Shown here: one piece after another, positions 1-10,050 of the stretch
Numbering within the stretch: position 1 is the first letter of the stretch
Layout of the letters: each line of letters opens with the position of its first letter
Origin: Galeruca laticollis
Lineage: Eukaryota; Arthropoda; Insecta; Coleoptera; Chrysomelidae
Length of the DNA stretch: 64,000 nt
Direction: 5' to 3'
Assembly: GCA_963921935.1 (NCBI GenBank)
Contig: OY998175.1
Span: 156,424,809-156,488,808, forward strand
Notes under the pieces: generated by a model
Databases searched by the model: none
Seen by the model: only the letters and a program-made list of their open reading frames with translations
Told to the model about the DNA's origin: nothing
Position numbers and translations under genes: made by a program

Positions 1-211
1 TTTCCATACTATTCATATCTGCCCTATTTTCTTCAAATTTCCTATTCATATTCTCATTCATTTTCAAAAGAAATTGTTGCATCCAATGATCATTGCTATT
101 TGTTCCTCCTTGGGGTTCTCGTCTACTATCCTCCTGTTCTTCCCTTTCTTCATCGGATCCACTTTCAACTCCTACCTGTTTACCATCTCTTAACGTCATT
201 CTTTGTTCCAT
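1..211 (-). CDS. gag N-terminus of an LTR retrotransposon (cut by window edge)
   Basis: From an ATG at 211 the minus strand stays open for 70 codons and runs off the window start. It is a hydrophilic, acidic/basic protein beginning MEQRMTLRDGKQVG, then Glu/Arg-rich, then a heptad-like Asn/Met/Lys stretch typical of the coiled N-terminus of Gag. A primer-binding-site-like sequence lies about 150 bp upstream in the reading direction, as expected for a Gypsy-type element. The family assignment is an inference from position; no capsid or zinc-knuckle motif lies inside the window. Confidence 0.55.
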   Translation of the reverse strand, partial: MEQRMTLRDGKQVGVESGSDEEREEQEDSRREPQGGTNSNDHWMQQFLLKMNENMNRKFEENRADMNSME

Positions 212-360
212 CGTAAATATTCAAATTTTTTTTTATAATAATGTCAATAAATTTTTAATATTTTTATAATTATATGCACAGTTTTAATCACCCCACGTTT
301 TGGGTGACAATTATTATAATGTTAACGTCAACCTAATTATCAAGAAAAATTCTTAATTCG

Positions 361-378
361 CCACACGTTGGGCCGCCA
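361..378 (-). promoter_or_regulatory. probable primer-binding site of LTR retrotransposon A
   Basis: On the minus strand this reads TGGCGGCCCAACGTGTGG. It closely resembles the TGGCGCCCAACGTGGGG class of primer-binding sites that follow the 5' LTR in many insect Gypsy-type elements. It sits between the gag start at 211 and the presumed LTR at higher coordinates, which is the expected order. The priming tRNA was not determined. Confidence 0.5.
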
Positions 379-1570
379 AATTATAATATATTTAATGTTC
401 TACTGTTTTTATAATTATGTATTATATGATTTTATTTGAAATTTGATTATTAGATGCTGTTGTTACAATCGTGGTAGTAACTACACTAATGTGAAAACAC
501 CTTTATCACTGAATATAACCTATTTGAAATTTTGACAGGAATTGTCAAATTATTATGACCGGCTCAGATGAATATGAAATTTTATATTCTGAAAGATAAA
601 TTACTACAAAATCGACTTACTCGCTCTTACCTCAGGGAGGGTTTAAAGATTAAAAAAATTAATAATTTAAAATTTTAAATTTATAAATTTCCAAAGAATA
701 TTCCAAAATTGTCAATTATACTATTGCAAATCTATAGTGACTGCTTGTTCAATATATTCTAAGACCATTAAATTATCTAATGACATCTACAATTTTTCTG
801 TCACTGAAAATTAACTAAATGTCACTGATTATATCAAAAGTTTTATAGGATCCAAAATTTTTCAAATTCAATGAAATAGGAGTTGAATTAATACCAAAGT
901 GAGTTGGAGTCAAAAATTATATATTATATACCATCAGATAACAAGTGAAAATGAATTACTATTCACAAAATATAATAAAGAACAATAATCGTACTTTCTA
1001 CGAACCTTAAAATTAAAAAAAACAACCTATATACTAGAAGAACAACCTAATTAACTACTTATTCTAAACGTTCAAATCGTCGAAAATTACACTTGACGTG
1101 TATAAATGTCAAATAACTATATGCGATAAAATTGTCTATTCAAAAAAATTTTCTCTTCTCTTCAGGTGAAATATTATATATCTTTAACGTTAATTTTGTC
1201 AGTATTCAAAAATGTGATATAGATGCATCTATCTTAATTTTATTTAAAGGCCTGTTAATTCTTGAAAAATAATTTATAAAATCTGGACTGGACTCACCAA
1301 CTAGGTATCAGGATCACTCGTTCTGATTCTAAGCACGTCTTTTAGAATCGCCGGAACCACTTTTCTAAATTTATAATTTAGAACCCGGAAAAATCACTAA
1401 CACTATTTCAATATAATTATTTAAGGAATTATTCACGCACTGATCTTATCATGCTAATTATTATAATCTGATGCTATTTTAATATATCAATTACTATTAT
1501 ATTATTCAGCAAATTTGAGAGAACTCATATTAGATGTTCTCTCGAGAGGGGTTCAAAATCAACTAACTAA
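379..1570 (-). repeat. probable 5' LTR and flank of retrotransposon A, boundaries unsure
   Basis: This gene-free stretch lies directly upstream of the primer-binding site in minus-strand direction, so at least its lower part should be the 5' LTR. The far boundary cannot be fixed because the second LTR is outside the window. A sequence near 1540-1570 reads AGTTAGTTGATTTTG on the minus strand, and AGTTA is a common Gypsy LTR start. That is only a hint. Confidence 0.3.
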
Positions 1571-1920
1571 ACTTTTTCCATAAAATAATTCTCTTCTCCT
1601 TTGGTTACCAAAGAATTCCTTTTTTTAAAAAAAATACAAATTTATGTTTTCATATAACAAAGAGAGATTTTCATTCTTTAATTCTAATTGTAATTTTGCT
1701 ACCAGCGACATCTGTATTCTTTTTTTAAAATCTTTATAAAATCTATGTATCATTAAGTATCTTCTGCATTATTGTCATTCGAAATTGTAATGTCAAATTT
1801 TATTTGCATATTGAATCTTTTAAATTATTTATAATACATTGTATATCACTAGTATTACATCCAAATATGTACATTTTTCTTTATTTCAATGTTTTCTTTA
1901 GAATTTAGATAGAGTATATG

Positions 1921-1923
<3 letters not shown>

Positions 1924-1981
<58 letters not shown>
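1924..1981. repeat. (TA)n microsatellite
   Basis: Uninterrupted alternating T and A for about 58 bp, followed by a TGTATATG transition. About 350 bp of AT-rich, gene-free sequence precede it. Confidence 0.95.
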
Positions 1982-1987
<6 letters not shown>

Positions 1988-2028
1988 GTATATAAAGAAA
2001 GTGGAAAGTAGGATTATATTGTAGCTCC

Positions 2029-2069
2029 CTGATGATGACAATATTCATTGTCGAAATATTGGAAATATA
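2029..2069 (+). ncRNA. hammerhead-ribozyme-like core, probably relic
   Basis: CTGATGA (2029-2035) is followed by a hairpin with GACAAT and ATTGTC arms, then GAAA (2053-2056). A short stem III follows (TATT pairing with AATA around a 3-nt loop), ending in an ATA cleavage triplet at 2067-2069. This order is the type I hammerhead layout. Stem I pairing between the sequence before CTGATGA and after the triplet is poor, so activity is doubtful. Similar cores are known in Penelope-like elements, but this one differs from the three ribozymes near 14-19.6 kb. Confidence 0.4.
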
Positions 2070-2185
2070 ATGTTATAAGAGTACACGTTCGTTTTGCTGG
2101 TTCTCCCAAATAATTTGGTTTCTCGATATTTGTATATATAAATAAGTTTCCCATATGGTGCATCCTTTTACTTTGGGGATGACAT

Positions 2186-2191
<6 letters not shown>

Positions 2192-2238
<47 letters not shown>
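2192..2238. repeat. (TA)n microsatellite
   Basis: About 47 bp of alternating T and A following GTGTG. Confidence 0.95.
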
Positions 2239-2239
<1 letters not shown>

Positions 2240-2248
<9 letters not shown>

Positions 2249-2966
2249 CCGTAATTATTAAGTATGGTAATGAAAAATTTAAATCAATAAATGTGATGTG
2301 GGAGATGTGTATTCCTTATTAACTGTTTCTAAATAAATTATTTTACTTAAAATATCAAATGTAGGCATCATTCTTCGTTTGACAGGGGTTATCAAAATAA
2401 ATTTTTCAGAAGTATTCAATTTGTTTATAAATACATAAAAATTAAACACTATTTATGTGGGGAGCACATGAGAAACAGTGAAATTTTAATTGTAAAAAAA
2501 GGTTGGAGAAATAAATCCATGAAAATTATAATAATAATTTGTTCCTGTTATGAAAAGATCCTGTATTAAAAAATATTTGGTTCCTGTTTTGGCATGATTA
2601 TATATAAAATTAATTCAAGGTTTATAGCCGGTAGATGGTTATTTGGTGTCTTGTTAGAATCGTGATATAATCCAACACACTTTTAAATTGCAGTTAGTTG
2701 GCCTATTTAGAAAACTATTTAAAAAAAATTCATTCTAAAAGAACTTGGTATCTTTATAGCGGTTTTTATCTTAATATTTAATTATTATAATAATGATTAT
2801 ATAATAATTTGTAAATAGAATTTAATTATTATTTACATGATTTTATTTAATAATAATTATTCAATTATAAAAACTTTTTATTGAAATGAATCTCTTAATA
2901 ATTTTTTATTATAACTTTTTTTCAATACAGTATATTAATAAGTTTTTTAGGTAATTTATGAATTAT
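2240..2966. other. AT-rich spacer, no gene recognised
   Basis: Very AT-rich with many stops in all frames. I see no repeat partner elsewhere in the window. Confidence 0.5.
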
Positions 2967-3075
2967 TAGCAGTATTAACATAAGAAACTACAGGTCTAAT
3001 TGGTATCAAAATTTTTATGTAATTTAACGGTCTAATATAAATGTGAAGATTGAGGATTTTCATTTATGATGTATT
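2967..3075 (-). mobile_element. Penelope-like RT fragment
   Basis: The sequence matches, with scattered substitutions and indels, the minus-strand Penelope-like RT copy around 15925-16030 (shared AACTACAGGTCTAATTGGT and ATGTAATTTAACGGT). It is a short, decayed scrap of the same family as the large copies at 14-19.7 kb. Confidence 0.7.
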
Positions 3076-3339
3076 TTTTTTCCATAATTATCTACTTAAA
3101 AGCTAGTTTAAATTATTATGTACTTGAAGTTCCGAGCGTTCAATCAACGAAATTATCTAGAAATTGGAATAGGACATATAGCCTCGAAAATAACGTATCG
3201 TCGTCAACGAAGGATTCGAAAGATTACACGTCACCTGTAGGCTACCTTATACAAATAAAAAATATTCCACCAACCATTTTTTTACCGTCTACTGAGAAAT
3301 GTGCGAAAACAAATTTTCTAATAATGTTGAAATGACTTA

Positions 3340-3915
3340 CCATTATTGGAATTATGGGACTTACCTAGCGCATTTTCCAACGATTACATTCACCCCTGAC
3401 ACCAACTCTCAGGAGAAATTCCTGTCCTATATTACCTCAACACCTTCCAAAAAGTTCATAATAAAATTTCTATACTTTTTATAATGTTAACAAAGATTTC
3501 AAACCCGGCTGCAATCATCGCATTCAATCCTTACACTAACCCTCAGGAGAAATTCCTTTAAAAAAACTCGTAAAAAAGTTTATTTACTTCTTCTAATACC
3601 CACAAAGATTTTTAACCTGGTTACAACCATCGCGTTAACCCCTAACACCCACCCACAAGAGAAATTCCTGTCCTATATCACTTATATACTTCCCAAAAAA
3701 TTCGTAAGAAAATTGTTTGACTTCTTCTAATACCCACACAGATTTTTAAGCCGATTATAACCATCGCGTTCACTTCTAACACCAACCCCCAAGAGAAATT
3801 TCTATCTTACACCACTTAACACCTTCTAAAAAACTCGTAAGATAATGTATTTACTTCTTCTAATACCCACAAAGATTTTTAGCCTACTTACAACCATCGC
3901 GTTCACCCCTAACGC
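3340..3915. repeat. four ~134-bp tandem repeats
   Basis: The anchor GAGAAATT occurs at 3413, 3547, 3659 and 3793, spaced 134, 112 and 134 bp. Each unit also carries AACACC, a 'CCATCGCGTTCACC'-like block and a 'CTTCTAATACCCACA'-like block. The third spacing is short because the second unit lost about 22 bp. The array ends exactly where the truncated Gypsy-type RT begins. A fifth copy lies at 12385-12567 inside a LINE. Confidence 0.85.
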
Positions 3916-4640
3916 TCATTACTCACTATATGCCCTAGATAGTTGACTCGGTTTTGGAACAGCTGACATTTCTTCGGGTTTAACATGAGCTGGGCAGCTT
4001 GGAGTCGTTTGAATACGTCTTCCAAATTTTTCAGATGTTCGTCAAATGTCTTCCCCAGTACTACGATGTCGTCCAAATAGACCAGGCATGTCTTCCAAGA
4101 CAGCCCCCTCAAAACATTTTCCATAAGTCTTTCGAATGTCGCAGGCGCATTACAGAGCCCGAACGGCATGACGTTGAATTGCCATAATTCAGATCCGGTG
4201 GTAAAAGCAGTCTTCTCTTTGTCTTCTGGGTCCATTTCCACTTGCCAATAGCCAGACTTCAGATCTAAGGTGGAAAACAGTTTGCTGCCGGCCAAAGTAT
4301 CCAGCGTATCGTCAATTCGAGGCAGAGGATAGCTGTCCTTCTTCGTCACGTTGTTAAGCTGGCGATAATCCACGCAGAATCTCGTAGTTCCATCCTTTTT
4401 CTTGACGAGCACTACTGGAGACACCCATGGACTAGTAGATGGTTCTATTACTTTTTCTTCTGCCATTTCTTGAATTATTTTTTCAGCTTCCTCTCTCTTC
4501 GCTCGTGGAAGTCTTCGAGCTGATTGTCTAATTGGCTTAGCATTACCAGTATCGATTTTGTGTTTGACGGCTGATGTTCTGCCAGTCTTTCCTCCTTTTG
4601 GTACGAATAAGTCTCCATACTGCAAGAGAAATTCTCTCAT
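3909..4640 (-). pseudogene. Gypsy-type reverse transcriptase, truncated
   Basis: 243 codons with the Ty3/Gypsy RT series: a kPIRQ-type lead-in, PWVSPVVLVKKKDGTTRFCV, DYRQLN, LDLKSGYWQV (catalytic Asp), FNVMPFGLCNAPATFERLM and LVYLDDIVV (YLDD active site), then CQLF...YLGHIVS. After YLGHIVS it ends at a TAG beside the tandem-repeat array, so thumb, RNase H and integrase are lost. It is one frame off from the protease reading frame. The join lies in a run of six A, so either a 1-nt indel or a frameshift separates them. The ATGA overlap at 4637-4640 is not evidence of a true start. Confidence 0.85.
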
Positions 4641-5466
4641 TCTCTTTTTTCAGCTCGATCCAAAGATTGACCAGCTACTGATAACATTTGTTCGAATCTG
4701 GCATTAGAATTATCAGTGGTCGCTGTTTGACGAACTATTGACGTCACTGGTACGCAGGATCCAATCTTGGTTTCCTTCTTGATTGTAATTGGGTAATCGT
4801 TCACGTTTATCACACGTACTGGGATCTGTTTCGCCGACGTGACCAATCCTTTTCCAATTAGTACTCCTTTGCCAACTTCTTCGTCGTGGTTCCTTGGCTC
4901 CATCATAACCGGTGTACCTTCCGCCATGATTCCCTGTAGCCGTGCTACTATCATGGTTTCGCTTCGTGCAGGTAGAACGGTATCTTCCTGTACAGCTGCC
5001 AACACCTCGCTGCCTTCATATGGATGCAGGAATACCTCCTCGGAACCCACTTTGATGGTTCTGTTTCTGAAGTCTAATTGGAAACCATGTACATTCATTA
5101 CGTCCATTCCCAGAATCACGTCTTCTTCAATGTCAGCTACGATTACCGTATGCGTGAACTTTTCTGCGCCAATTCCCAATTGGATTTGTGTTTCCCCGTG
5201 AACGTTGGCACTTTCGCCTGTGGCGGTCCGCAGTCGCAGTCTCGTTGGTAAAAGCTTCTTCTTGGAGTTTATTAGTTCTGGTCGTATAATGGTTCTAGTT
5301 GCTCCAGTGTCAACCAGCAGAGCATATTTCTTGCCATTTACTTCGCCATTCACATATACACTGTCGTTGCGACATCTGAGAGAAGCTATCAGTATGAGAG
5401 GGTCTTTGGAACAATCATGGGTCGGTGCTGCCCCCTCGTAGCCGACCCGTTCTAGTTTTCCTGTGA
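4637..5466 (-). pseudogene. Gypsy-type protease segment of pol
   Basis: The frame is open from about 5466, overlapping the gag end, to a TGA at 4637. It contains YALLVDTGATRTIIRPEL (retropepsin, DTG active site) and a second conserved block VILGMDVMN, then the linker toward RT. The pol frame is -1 relative to gag and overlaps the gag stop at the run GGAAAAC, so expression by -1 frameshift is plausible. That is known for Gypsy-class elements but is inferred here. The usual pol would continue into RT without a stop. Confidence 0.75.
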
Positions 5467-6771
5467 CTGGGGCTCTTGGTTTGCAGGAGTCTTGGGGCGC
5501 TTACATGAACTACGTACATGCCCTAGCTCGCCACAATTCCAGCATCTGATCTTTCTAGGTTTCTTGTCCATCATATTATTTATTAAACTGACAAACTGGT
5601 CAAATCTGTCTTCGTCATCTTCTTCTTGGATGGTCCTGATTTTGTTATATCCTAAAGCCTTCGTTGCTGTTTCATATTCAAGAGCAGCTGTCAATGCGTC
5701 AACTAATGTTTTGGGATGGGCTAAACGAAGCGTCCTCTGCATATCGGGGTCACGTAAGCCATCAATAAAGGCCTGGATGCCCAGACATTCCATCATGTTC
5801 TCTGGTGCTGACGGATAAGCAAATCGAACGAGTCGGGCAATATCCACTTCATACTCTTGAAGGGCTTCATCGCGTTTCTGCCTTCGGTTCTTCAGTTGGG
5901 ACTGGTACAAATATTCTAGATGTTCGTGACCGTACCGCATGTCCAACCTCTTCTTCAGCAGCTCGAAATCATCCGTTTCTTCCAGAGGTATCGTCTGAAG
6001 TATATCTAAGGCATCTCCCCGAAGCGCGATAGTTAGGTTCACTGCTTTCTCCTTATCGGACCAACTATTCACTCTAGCGGCTGCTTCGAACTGTTTTACA
6101 TAATTGGTCCACGATGTCTTTCCGTCGAATGTTGGGGTCTTGACTCGTGCAAAACTGCCAATGTCCTCTATCCTGGAAGTTATTTCTGGCTTGCAGGGTT
6201 TTATATGTTCAATCTTCTTTCCTCCTGCTGGCGTGTCTTCTGTTCTTAAATCTGCCATATTTCTCTCCAATTCCTTGATTTTCTCGTCTATCGTTGTTAT
6301 CTTGTTTTCAATGTCTGATTTTAGAGACGTAATTTTATTCTCGACGTCAGCAGCAATGTCATTTTTTAACGATAAGATATCGGCAGAAATGTCATTCTTC
6401 ATGCTGGAAATATTCTCTTCCATGGCAGAAATATCGTTCTTCATATTAGCAGAAATATCATTCTTCATAGTGGAAATCTTCTCGTCCATATTAGTAGAAA
6501 TATCATTCTTCATAGTGTGAATCTTCTCGTCCATATTAGTAGAAATATCGTTCTTCATGGTTGAAATCCTCTCGTCCATGGCAGAAATTGACGAGATTAT
6601 GGTGGAAGCCTCGTCATTGAATAAAAATAATTCTGGATTAAAGCCGTCATTTTCCAGTGCCACTTTAAGTCTTTCCACTAATTCACTTTTCTTACCGGAC
6701 GTTTCCAACTCACGATCTTCCAATTCTGCCCTTAATTCCGTGACTTCCAGATCACATAGTCTCTTGGCCAT
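5452..6771 (-). CDS. Gag polyprotein with SAP domain and zinc knuckle
   Basis: 439 codons from ATG 6771. Residues ~8-42 form a SAP-like DNA-binding helix-extension-helix (LEVTELRAELEDRELETSG then KSELVERL). Residues ~65-170 are a coiled coil built from 11- to 14-residue repeats of the type MKNDIS-NMDEKI. Residues ~210-320 look like a retrotransposon Gag capsid domain (FDGKTSWTNYVKQFEAAA, then a YRYG-like end). A CCHC knuckle CWNCGELGHVRSSC lies near residue 410. No internal stop is present, so this gene is better preserved than its pol. The protein should form the particle shell and bind element RNA. Confidence 0.85.
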   Translation of the reverse strand: MAKRLCDLEVTELRAELEDRELETSGKKSELVERLKVALENDGFNPELFLFNDEASTIISSISAMDERISTMKNDISTNMDEKIHTMKNDISTNMDEKISTMKNDISANMKNDISAMEENISSMKNDISADILSLKNDIAADVENKITSLKSDIENKITTIDEKIKELERNMADLRTEDTPAGGKKIEHIKPCKPEITSRIEDIGSFARVKTPTFDGKTSWTNYVKQFEAAARVNSWSDKEKAVNLTIALRGDALDILQTIPLEETDDFELLKKRLDMRYGHEHLEYLYQSQLKNRRQKRDEALQEYEVDIARLVRFAYPSAPENMMECLGIQAFIDGLRDPDMQRTLRLAHPKTLVDALTAALEYETATKALGYNKIRTIQEEDDEDRFDQFVSLINNMMDKKPRKIRCWNCGELGHVRSSCKRPKTPANQEPQSQEN

Positions 6772-6797
6772 TTTTATGTAGCTATTTATTTATATTA

Positions 6798-6814
6798 CCC
6801 CACACCTGACACCA
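6798..6814 (-). promoter_or_regulatory. primer-binding site of the Gypsy-type element
   Basis: The minus strand reads TGGTGTCAGGTGTGGGG. It begins with TGG one base downstream of the LTR end and lies just upstream of the gag ATG, the expected place for a tRNA primer site. Confidence 0.6.
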
Positions 6815-6815
6815 A

Positions 6816-7242
6816 TGTAATGTTTTTGTTTTTTTATTTAACCAATAAACGGGTGGGATAAATTTTAAACACTCGGTGTTGCTACTTACTAATTCATTTA
6901 AACACTAACTCACTAACACTAATTTATATGTACTTAACTAGTCACTTAAATTTAATTTATATGCACACTAACTTATTAATTTATAACACTTTTATATTCA
7001 CTTAATTACTGTTTAACTCACTATGGCAAATTATAAACTGAACTCATCCGCTGATCGGTCCTGTATTTATATCAAAAACTTTCTTTACTAGAACATTCGG
7101 GACGGGACATGCCTTTCGCGATATTTCTTAACATGCCTTTCGAGAACATGTTTAGAAAGGACGGTTCACAATAGATCCCAATAGACCTTCTCAGAATTCG
7201 GCGCGCTCGCCTTTTTCTCAACTCCGTTAACATAAGGTTACA
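6816..7242 (-). repeat. 5' LTR of the Gypsy-type element (427 bp)
   Basis: The ends are TGTAA...TTACA in either orientation, a short inverted repeat typical of LTRs. On the minus strand a TATAAATA promoter box lies at 7064-7071 and an AATAAA polyadenylation signal at 6833-6838, both in the expected order. The 3' LTR is lost, so target duplication and age cannot be read. Confidence 0.7.
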
Positions 7243-7412
7243 GGGCCGTACTTAGTATCTGCTTCGGTGTGCGAGTTCGTAACAATACGTTGGATTTCAT
7301 TTTCGATAAAGTCACGATCTTGATTTGAAAATATACGGGATTTTATCGTGATAGGTTTCATATTAGGCGATAAGTTCCTAAACAGTAATGAAACGGATAC
7401 TTCAGCAGCCAC
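7243..7412 (-). mobile_element. possible RT N-terminus fragment of another LTR element
   Basis: An open stretch ending at the LTR edge contains KPITIKSRIFSNQDRDFI and ENEIQRIV. This resembles the segment just ahead of the 'SPWxSP' motif in some Gypsy RTs. No catalytic motif is present, so the assignment is weak. Confidence 0.3.
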
Positions 7413-7435
7413 TAGGTTATTAGGTCCGCTTTAAC

Positions 7436-8220
7436 AATTTGTACATCGCTGGATTCTATGAAGTTATTCATTTTCAATTCAGTATCTTCCGTTTTCAATA
7501 TGGCATTTACCAATGGGAAGCCCTTTATCACCAGTTCTAGCAAACATTTTTATGGACAGTTAAGAAAAAAAAAAGAAAAATCTTTGAATGTAAAATATTT
7601 TATTTTGGTATAGACTAGTAGATGACATATAAGCTTGTTTTATAGATAGTGAACGACAATACGATGTATTTTTCAACTATGTCAATAATTTACACCCAAA
7701 AATGAAGTTTACATTAGAAGTTGAAGAAAATAACTCAATCAATTTTCTTGACTCAAAAATTCAAACAGTTAATAATGTACTTGATTATTCAATTAACAGA
7801 AAATCAACATATACTGATGTGACAATTACATAAAATTCCAATCATCCCATGTCACATAAATTAGCAGCCCATAATTCAATGATACACAGAGTATTTTCAG
7901 TTGCTATGAAGAAATATAATTCGGTTAGAGAAATTATTACACATAATCAAATAGCAATACTCAACGTTTATCAATTACATGTTATAAATGATTTACTTAA
8001 TAAAAAAGTGGCATAACAACCAATAGTTCCTAAACAAACTAAATAAATAAGAAATTATAAAACCATCACATATGCTGGTAATATTTCTAATAATATTTCA
8101 AAACTAATATCTTTAGCAACAAATACAACTACCATTTTTTAAATATATTGTGGAATTATTTAGAAACGGTTAGTTTCATTGAAAGAAGTAATATGAGTAG
8201 AGAGCCGAAACTGTAAATTT
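7436..8220 (+). mobile_element. Penelope-like element fragment with inverted junction
   Basis: 7507-8220 matches the plus-strand Penelope-like copy from the 'TTTACCAATGGGAAGCCC' RT block (compare 18244) through the coding end to the terminal 'GTGGAATTA...TTAGTTTCATT' region. The adjacent 7436-7505 matches the same family in the opposite orientation (compare 16130-16200). The two pieces meet head to head at about 7507. Stops and deletions show long decay, and the GIY-YIG part is missing. Confidence 0.75.
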
Positions 8221-8747
8221 CATCCATATATTAAATGTAACAAGTATTATTATGGAGGTGTATGCAAACTAATAGACCATAATTTAATTTCATATCATTT
8301 TTAAAACAGTGGAGACCGAAATACAACAGAATTGAGACAGAAGTTTTAAAACCTTCATGGAAATTCAAAAGTCCAAGGTTCGGACCTGAATATCAGGCCA
8401 ATAAGTCGAAGTATTTTGTGCTCCTCAGTCTTTGCCGTTTTTCGAAAGAAATACTAAAAATTAAAACAGTACAACGCGATAAATCGAAGTAGTTTATAGT
8501 GATCTTTAAGTGCAGTAAGTACTTTTTATGCTTCAGTAATCATAGATCGATTGAAGTATAGCTTTTGATACAATACCAACAAATTTTTGGTTATCAATTA
8601 ACCAAAAAACTGGCATCAGCTACTATCATTAATTATTAATAGCCAAACCTATCGGTTTCGCTAGAAATAAACAGAGTCGGATTCAGGTTGAAACTATTGC
8701 CGAAATGAAAATTCAATTTAAATTTAAAACAAAGGAAGCTACTTAAA

Positions 8748-10050
8748 ATGTACAAAATGTCAAGCGGCGCTTCTAACGACAGGGGTCCGTCAACTAATCC
8801 CGATCAGCAAACTCTTACATATTCCACAATTACACAACAACAACCGTCTCCAAAATTTTCAACTACGGACCAAGCAATAATTTTTCCGTCGGTGAACACA
8901 ATAAAACTGCAATAGTATACCATTGCAGTAGGAACCATAGTGCAACCAAAAAATGTACTGTTTTCATCAAGAATGTCAAATGGAAGAAGTAGCATCTACC
9001 TCTCAAGTAAACAAGTTGTAGACGATTTTCTAAGTCAACAAGGAGAAATCAAAATAGGAGAACACAATATAAAAGCACGCAAACTAATTACCCATGCTAA
9101 TAGATTACTTCTTTCTAACGTATGCCCATCCATACCCCATGATGCAATTGCGAAGTATTTAATCGAACTTGGTTTTAAATTAATTAATGTCCCCAATTTC
9201 GTTTCTTAGAGCTGGAATACAAGACCCACAATACAGCCATGTGCTTCGTTTCCGAAGGCAAGTATACTATGCACCATTAGACAATAACACTGTACCTGAC
9301 TCAATCCTAATTGATTTCGATAATACTTCATATCGAATTTTCCTTTCGGATGGATTAACTTGTGTCATCAGGCTGGTCACGTATCATCAGCTTGTACTAT
9401 AACTCCCTCTCACGTTACTGTTCCACAACCTACGTTCCAACCTGCTAGCAACTCCTCCCAAATGCAGGAATACTACTGTTCCCAATTAATGGCCCCTAGT
9501 TACCAACAGAATAAAGAAATACACTCAACCGGTGAAACTCAAGAAGGATTCTCAAGAAAGTTCTAATCCGAATCACATAAATAAACGTTCCCACTCCGAA
9601 GTATCATTTCCTGCTTGCTCCACTCCTACAGAAACACCGTAAATAGATTTCACAAAACCTCAACCAGTACAAAATAAGAACAAGAAAAAAATTATCATGT
9701 CAGCCACTACCACTTCGGATGCCATTAATATTGAGTCACTATTTAAACCAACTAAACAATTGATTCAGGAAGAATCACCGTCATATGTACTAAACTACAT
9801 CCAGTTAGTAAGCCTCTTAGAAGACGTACACGGCTCTTCCACCCCTCTAGAAATTGCCCAGGAGTACACACAGGACATACAAGGCCTACTACACATGCTG
9901 ACAGAAATATATCCCAAGTTGCAAGAAAGAGTAATAAAAGCCAGGATTACAAGAATCAAGAAGAAAATTCTTAATAAAATGGAACAAGACTTAAATAACC
10001 AGTTTGACGTGTCGGAAGACACCGATGCGTCACAGGATAGCACATATTAA
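8748..10050 (+). pseudogene. LINE ORF1 (Gag-like, zinc knuckle)
   Basis: Starts at ATG 8748 with a Ser/Gln/Thr-rich head. An in-frame TAG interrupts near 8913 and the frame then continues through ITHANRLLLSNVCPSIP. Frameshifts near 9190 and 9360 follow. Reading across frames gives a knuckle of the form CxxCHQAGHVSSAC near 9360-9395. The tail (9697-10050) is a helical, charged segment ending DTDASQDSTY. ORF1 of I-like LINEs binds element RNA. At least three lesions are visible. Confidence 0.7.

Larger units (their letters stand above)
3909..7242 (-). mobile_element. Gypsy-type LTR retrotransposon, 3'-truncated
   Basis: In minus-strand order: LTR (6816-7242), primer-binding site (6798-6814), gag with SAP domain and zinc knuckle, aspartic protease, and RT truncated in its palm/thumb. 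RNase H, integrase and the 3' LTR are missing, and tandem repeats take over at 3915. It cannot be autonomous. Domain order and motifs fit Ty3/Gypsy. Confidence 0.85.

Noticed and set aside
1924..2238. AT tracts as a replication origin or regulatory element
   Set aside because: Simple (TA)n microsatellites are common in such genomes; nothing else supports a function.
4637..4640. ATGA overlap suggesting translational coupling of two pol genes
   Set aside because: Protease and RT are normally one continuous polyprotein, and the ATG falls inside conserved pol sequence. A frameshift explains it better.
4839..5201. Plus-strand open frame of 120 codons
   Set aside because: Antisense shadow of the protease segment; low-complexity Ser/Thr-rich translation and no motif.
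6104..6520. Plus-strand open frame of 138 codons, hydrophobic and Phe/Ser-rich
   Set aside because: Antisense shadow of the Gag coiled-coil repeats. The apparent membrane segments come from the complement of Lys/Asn/Met codons.
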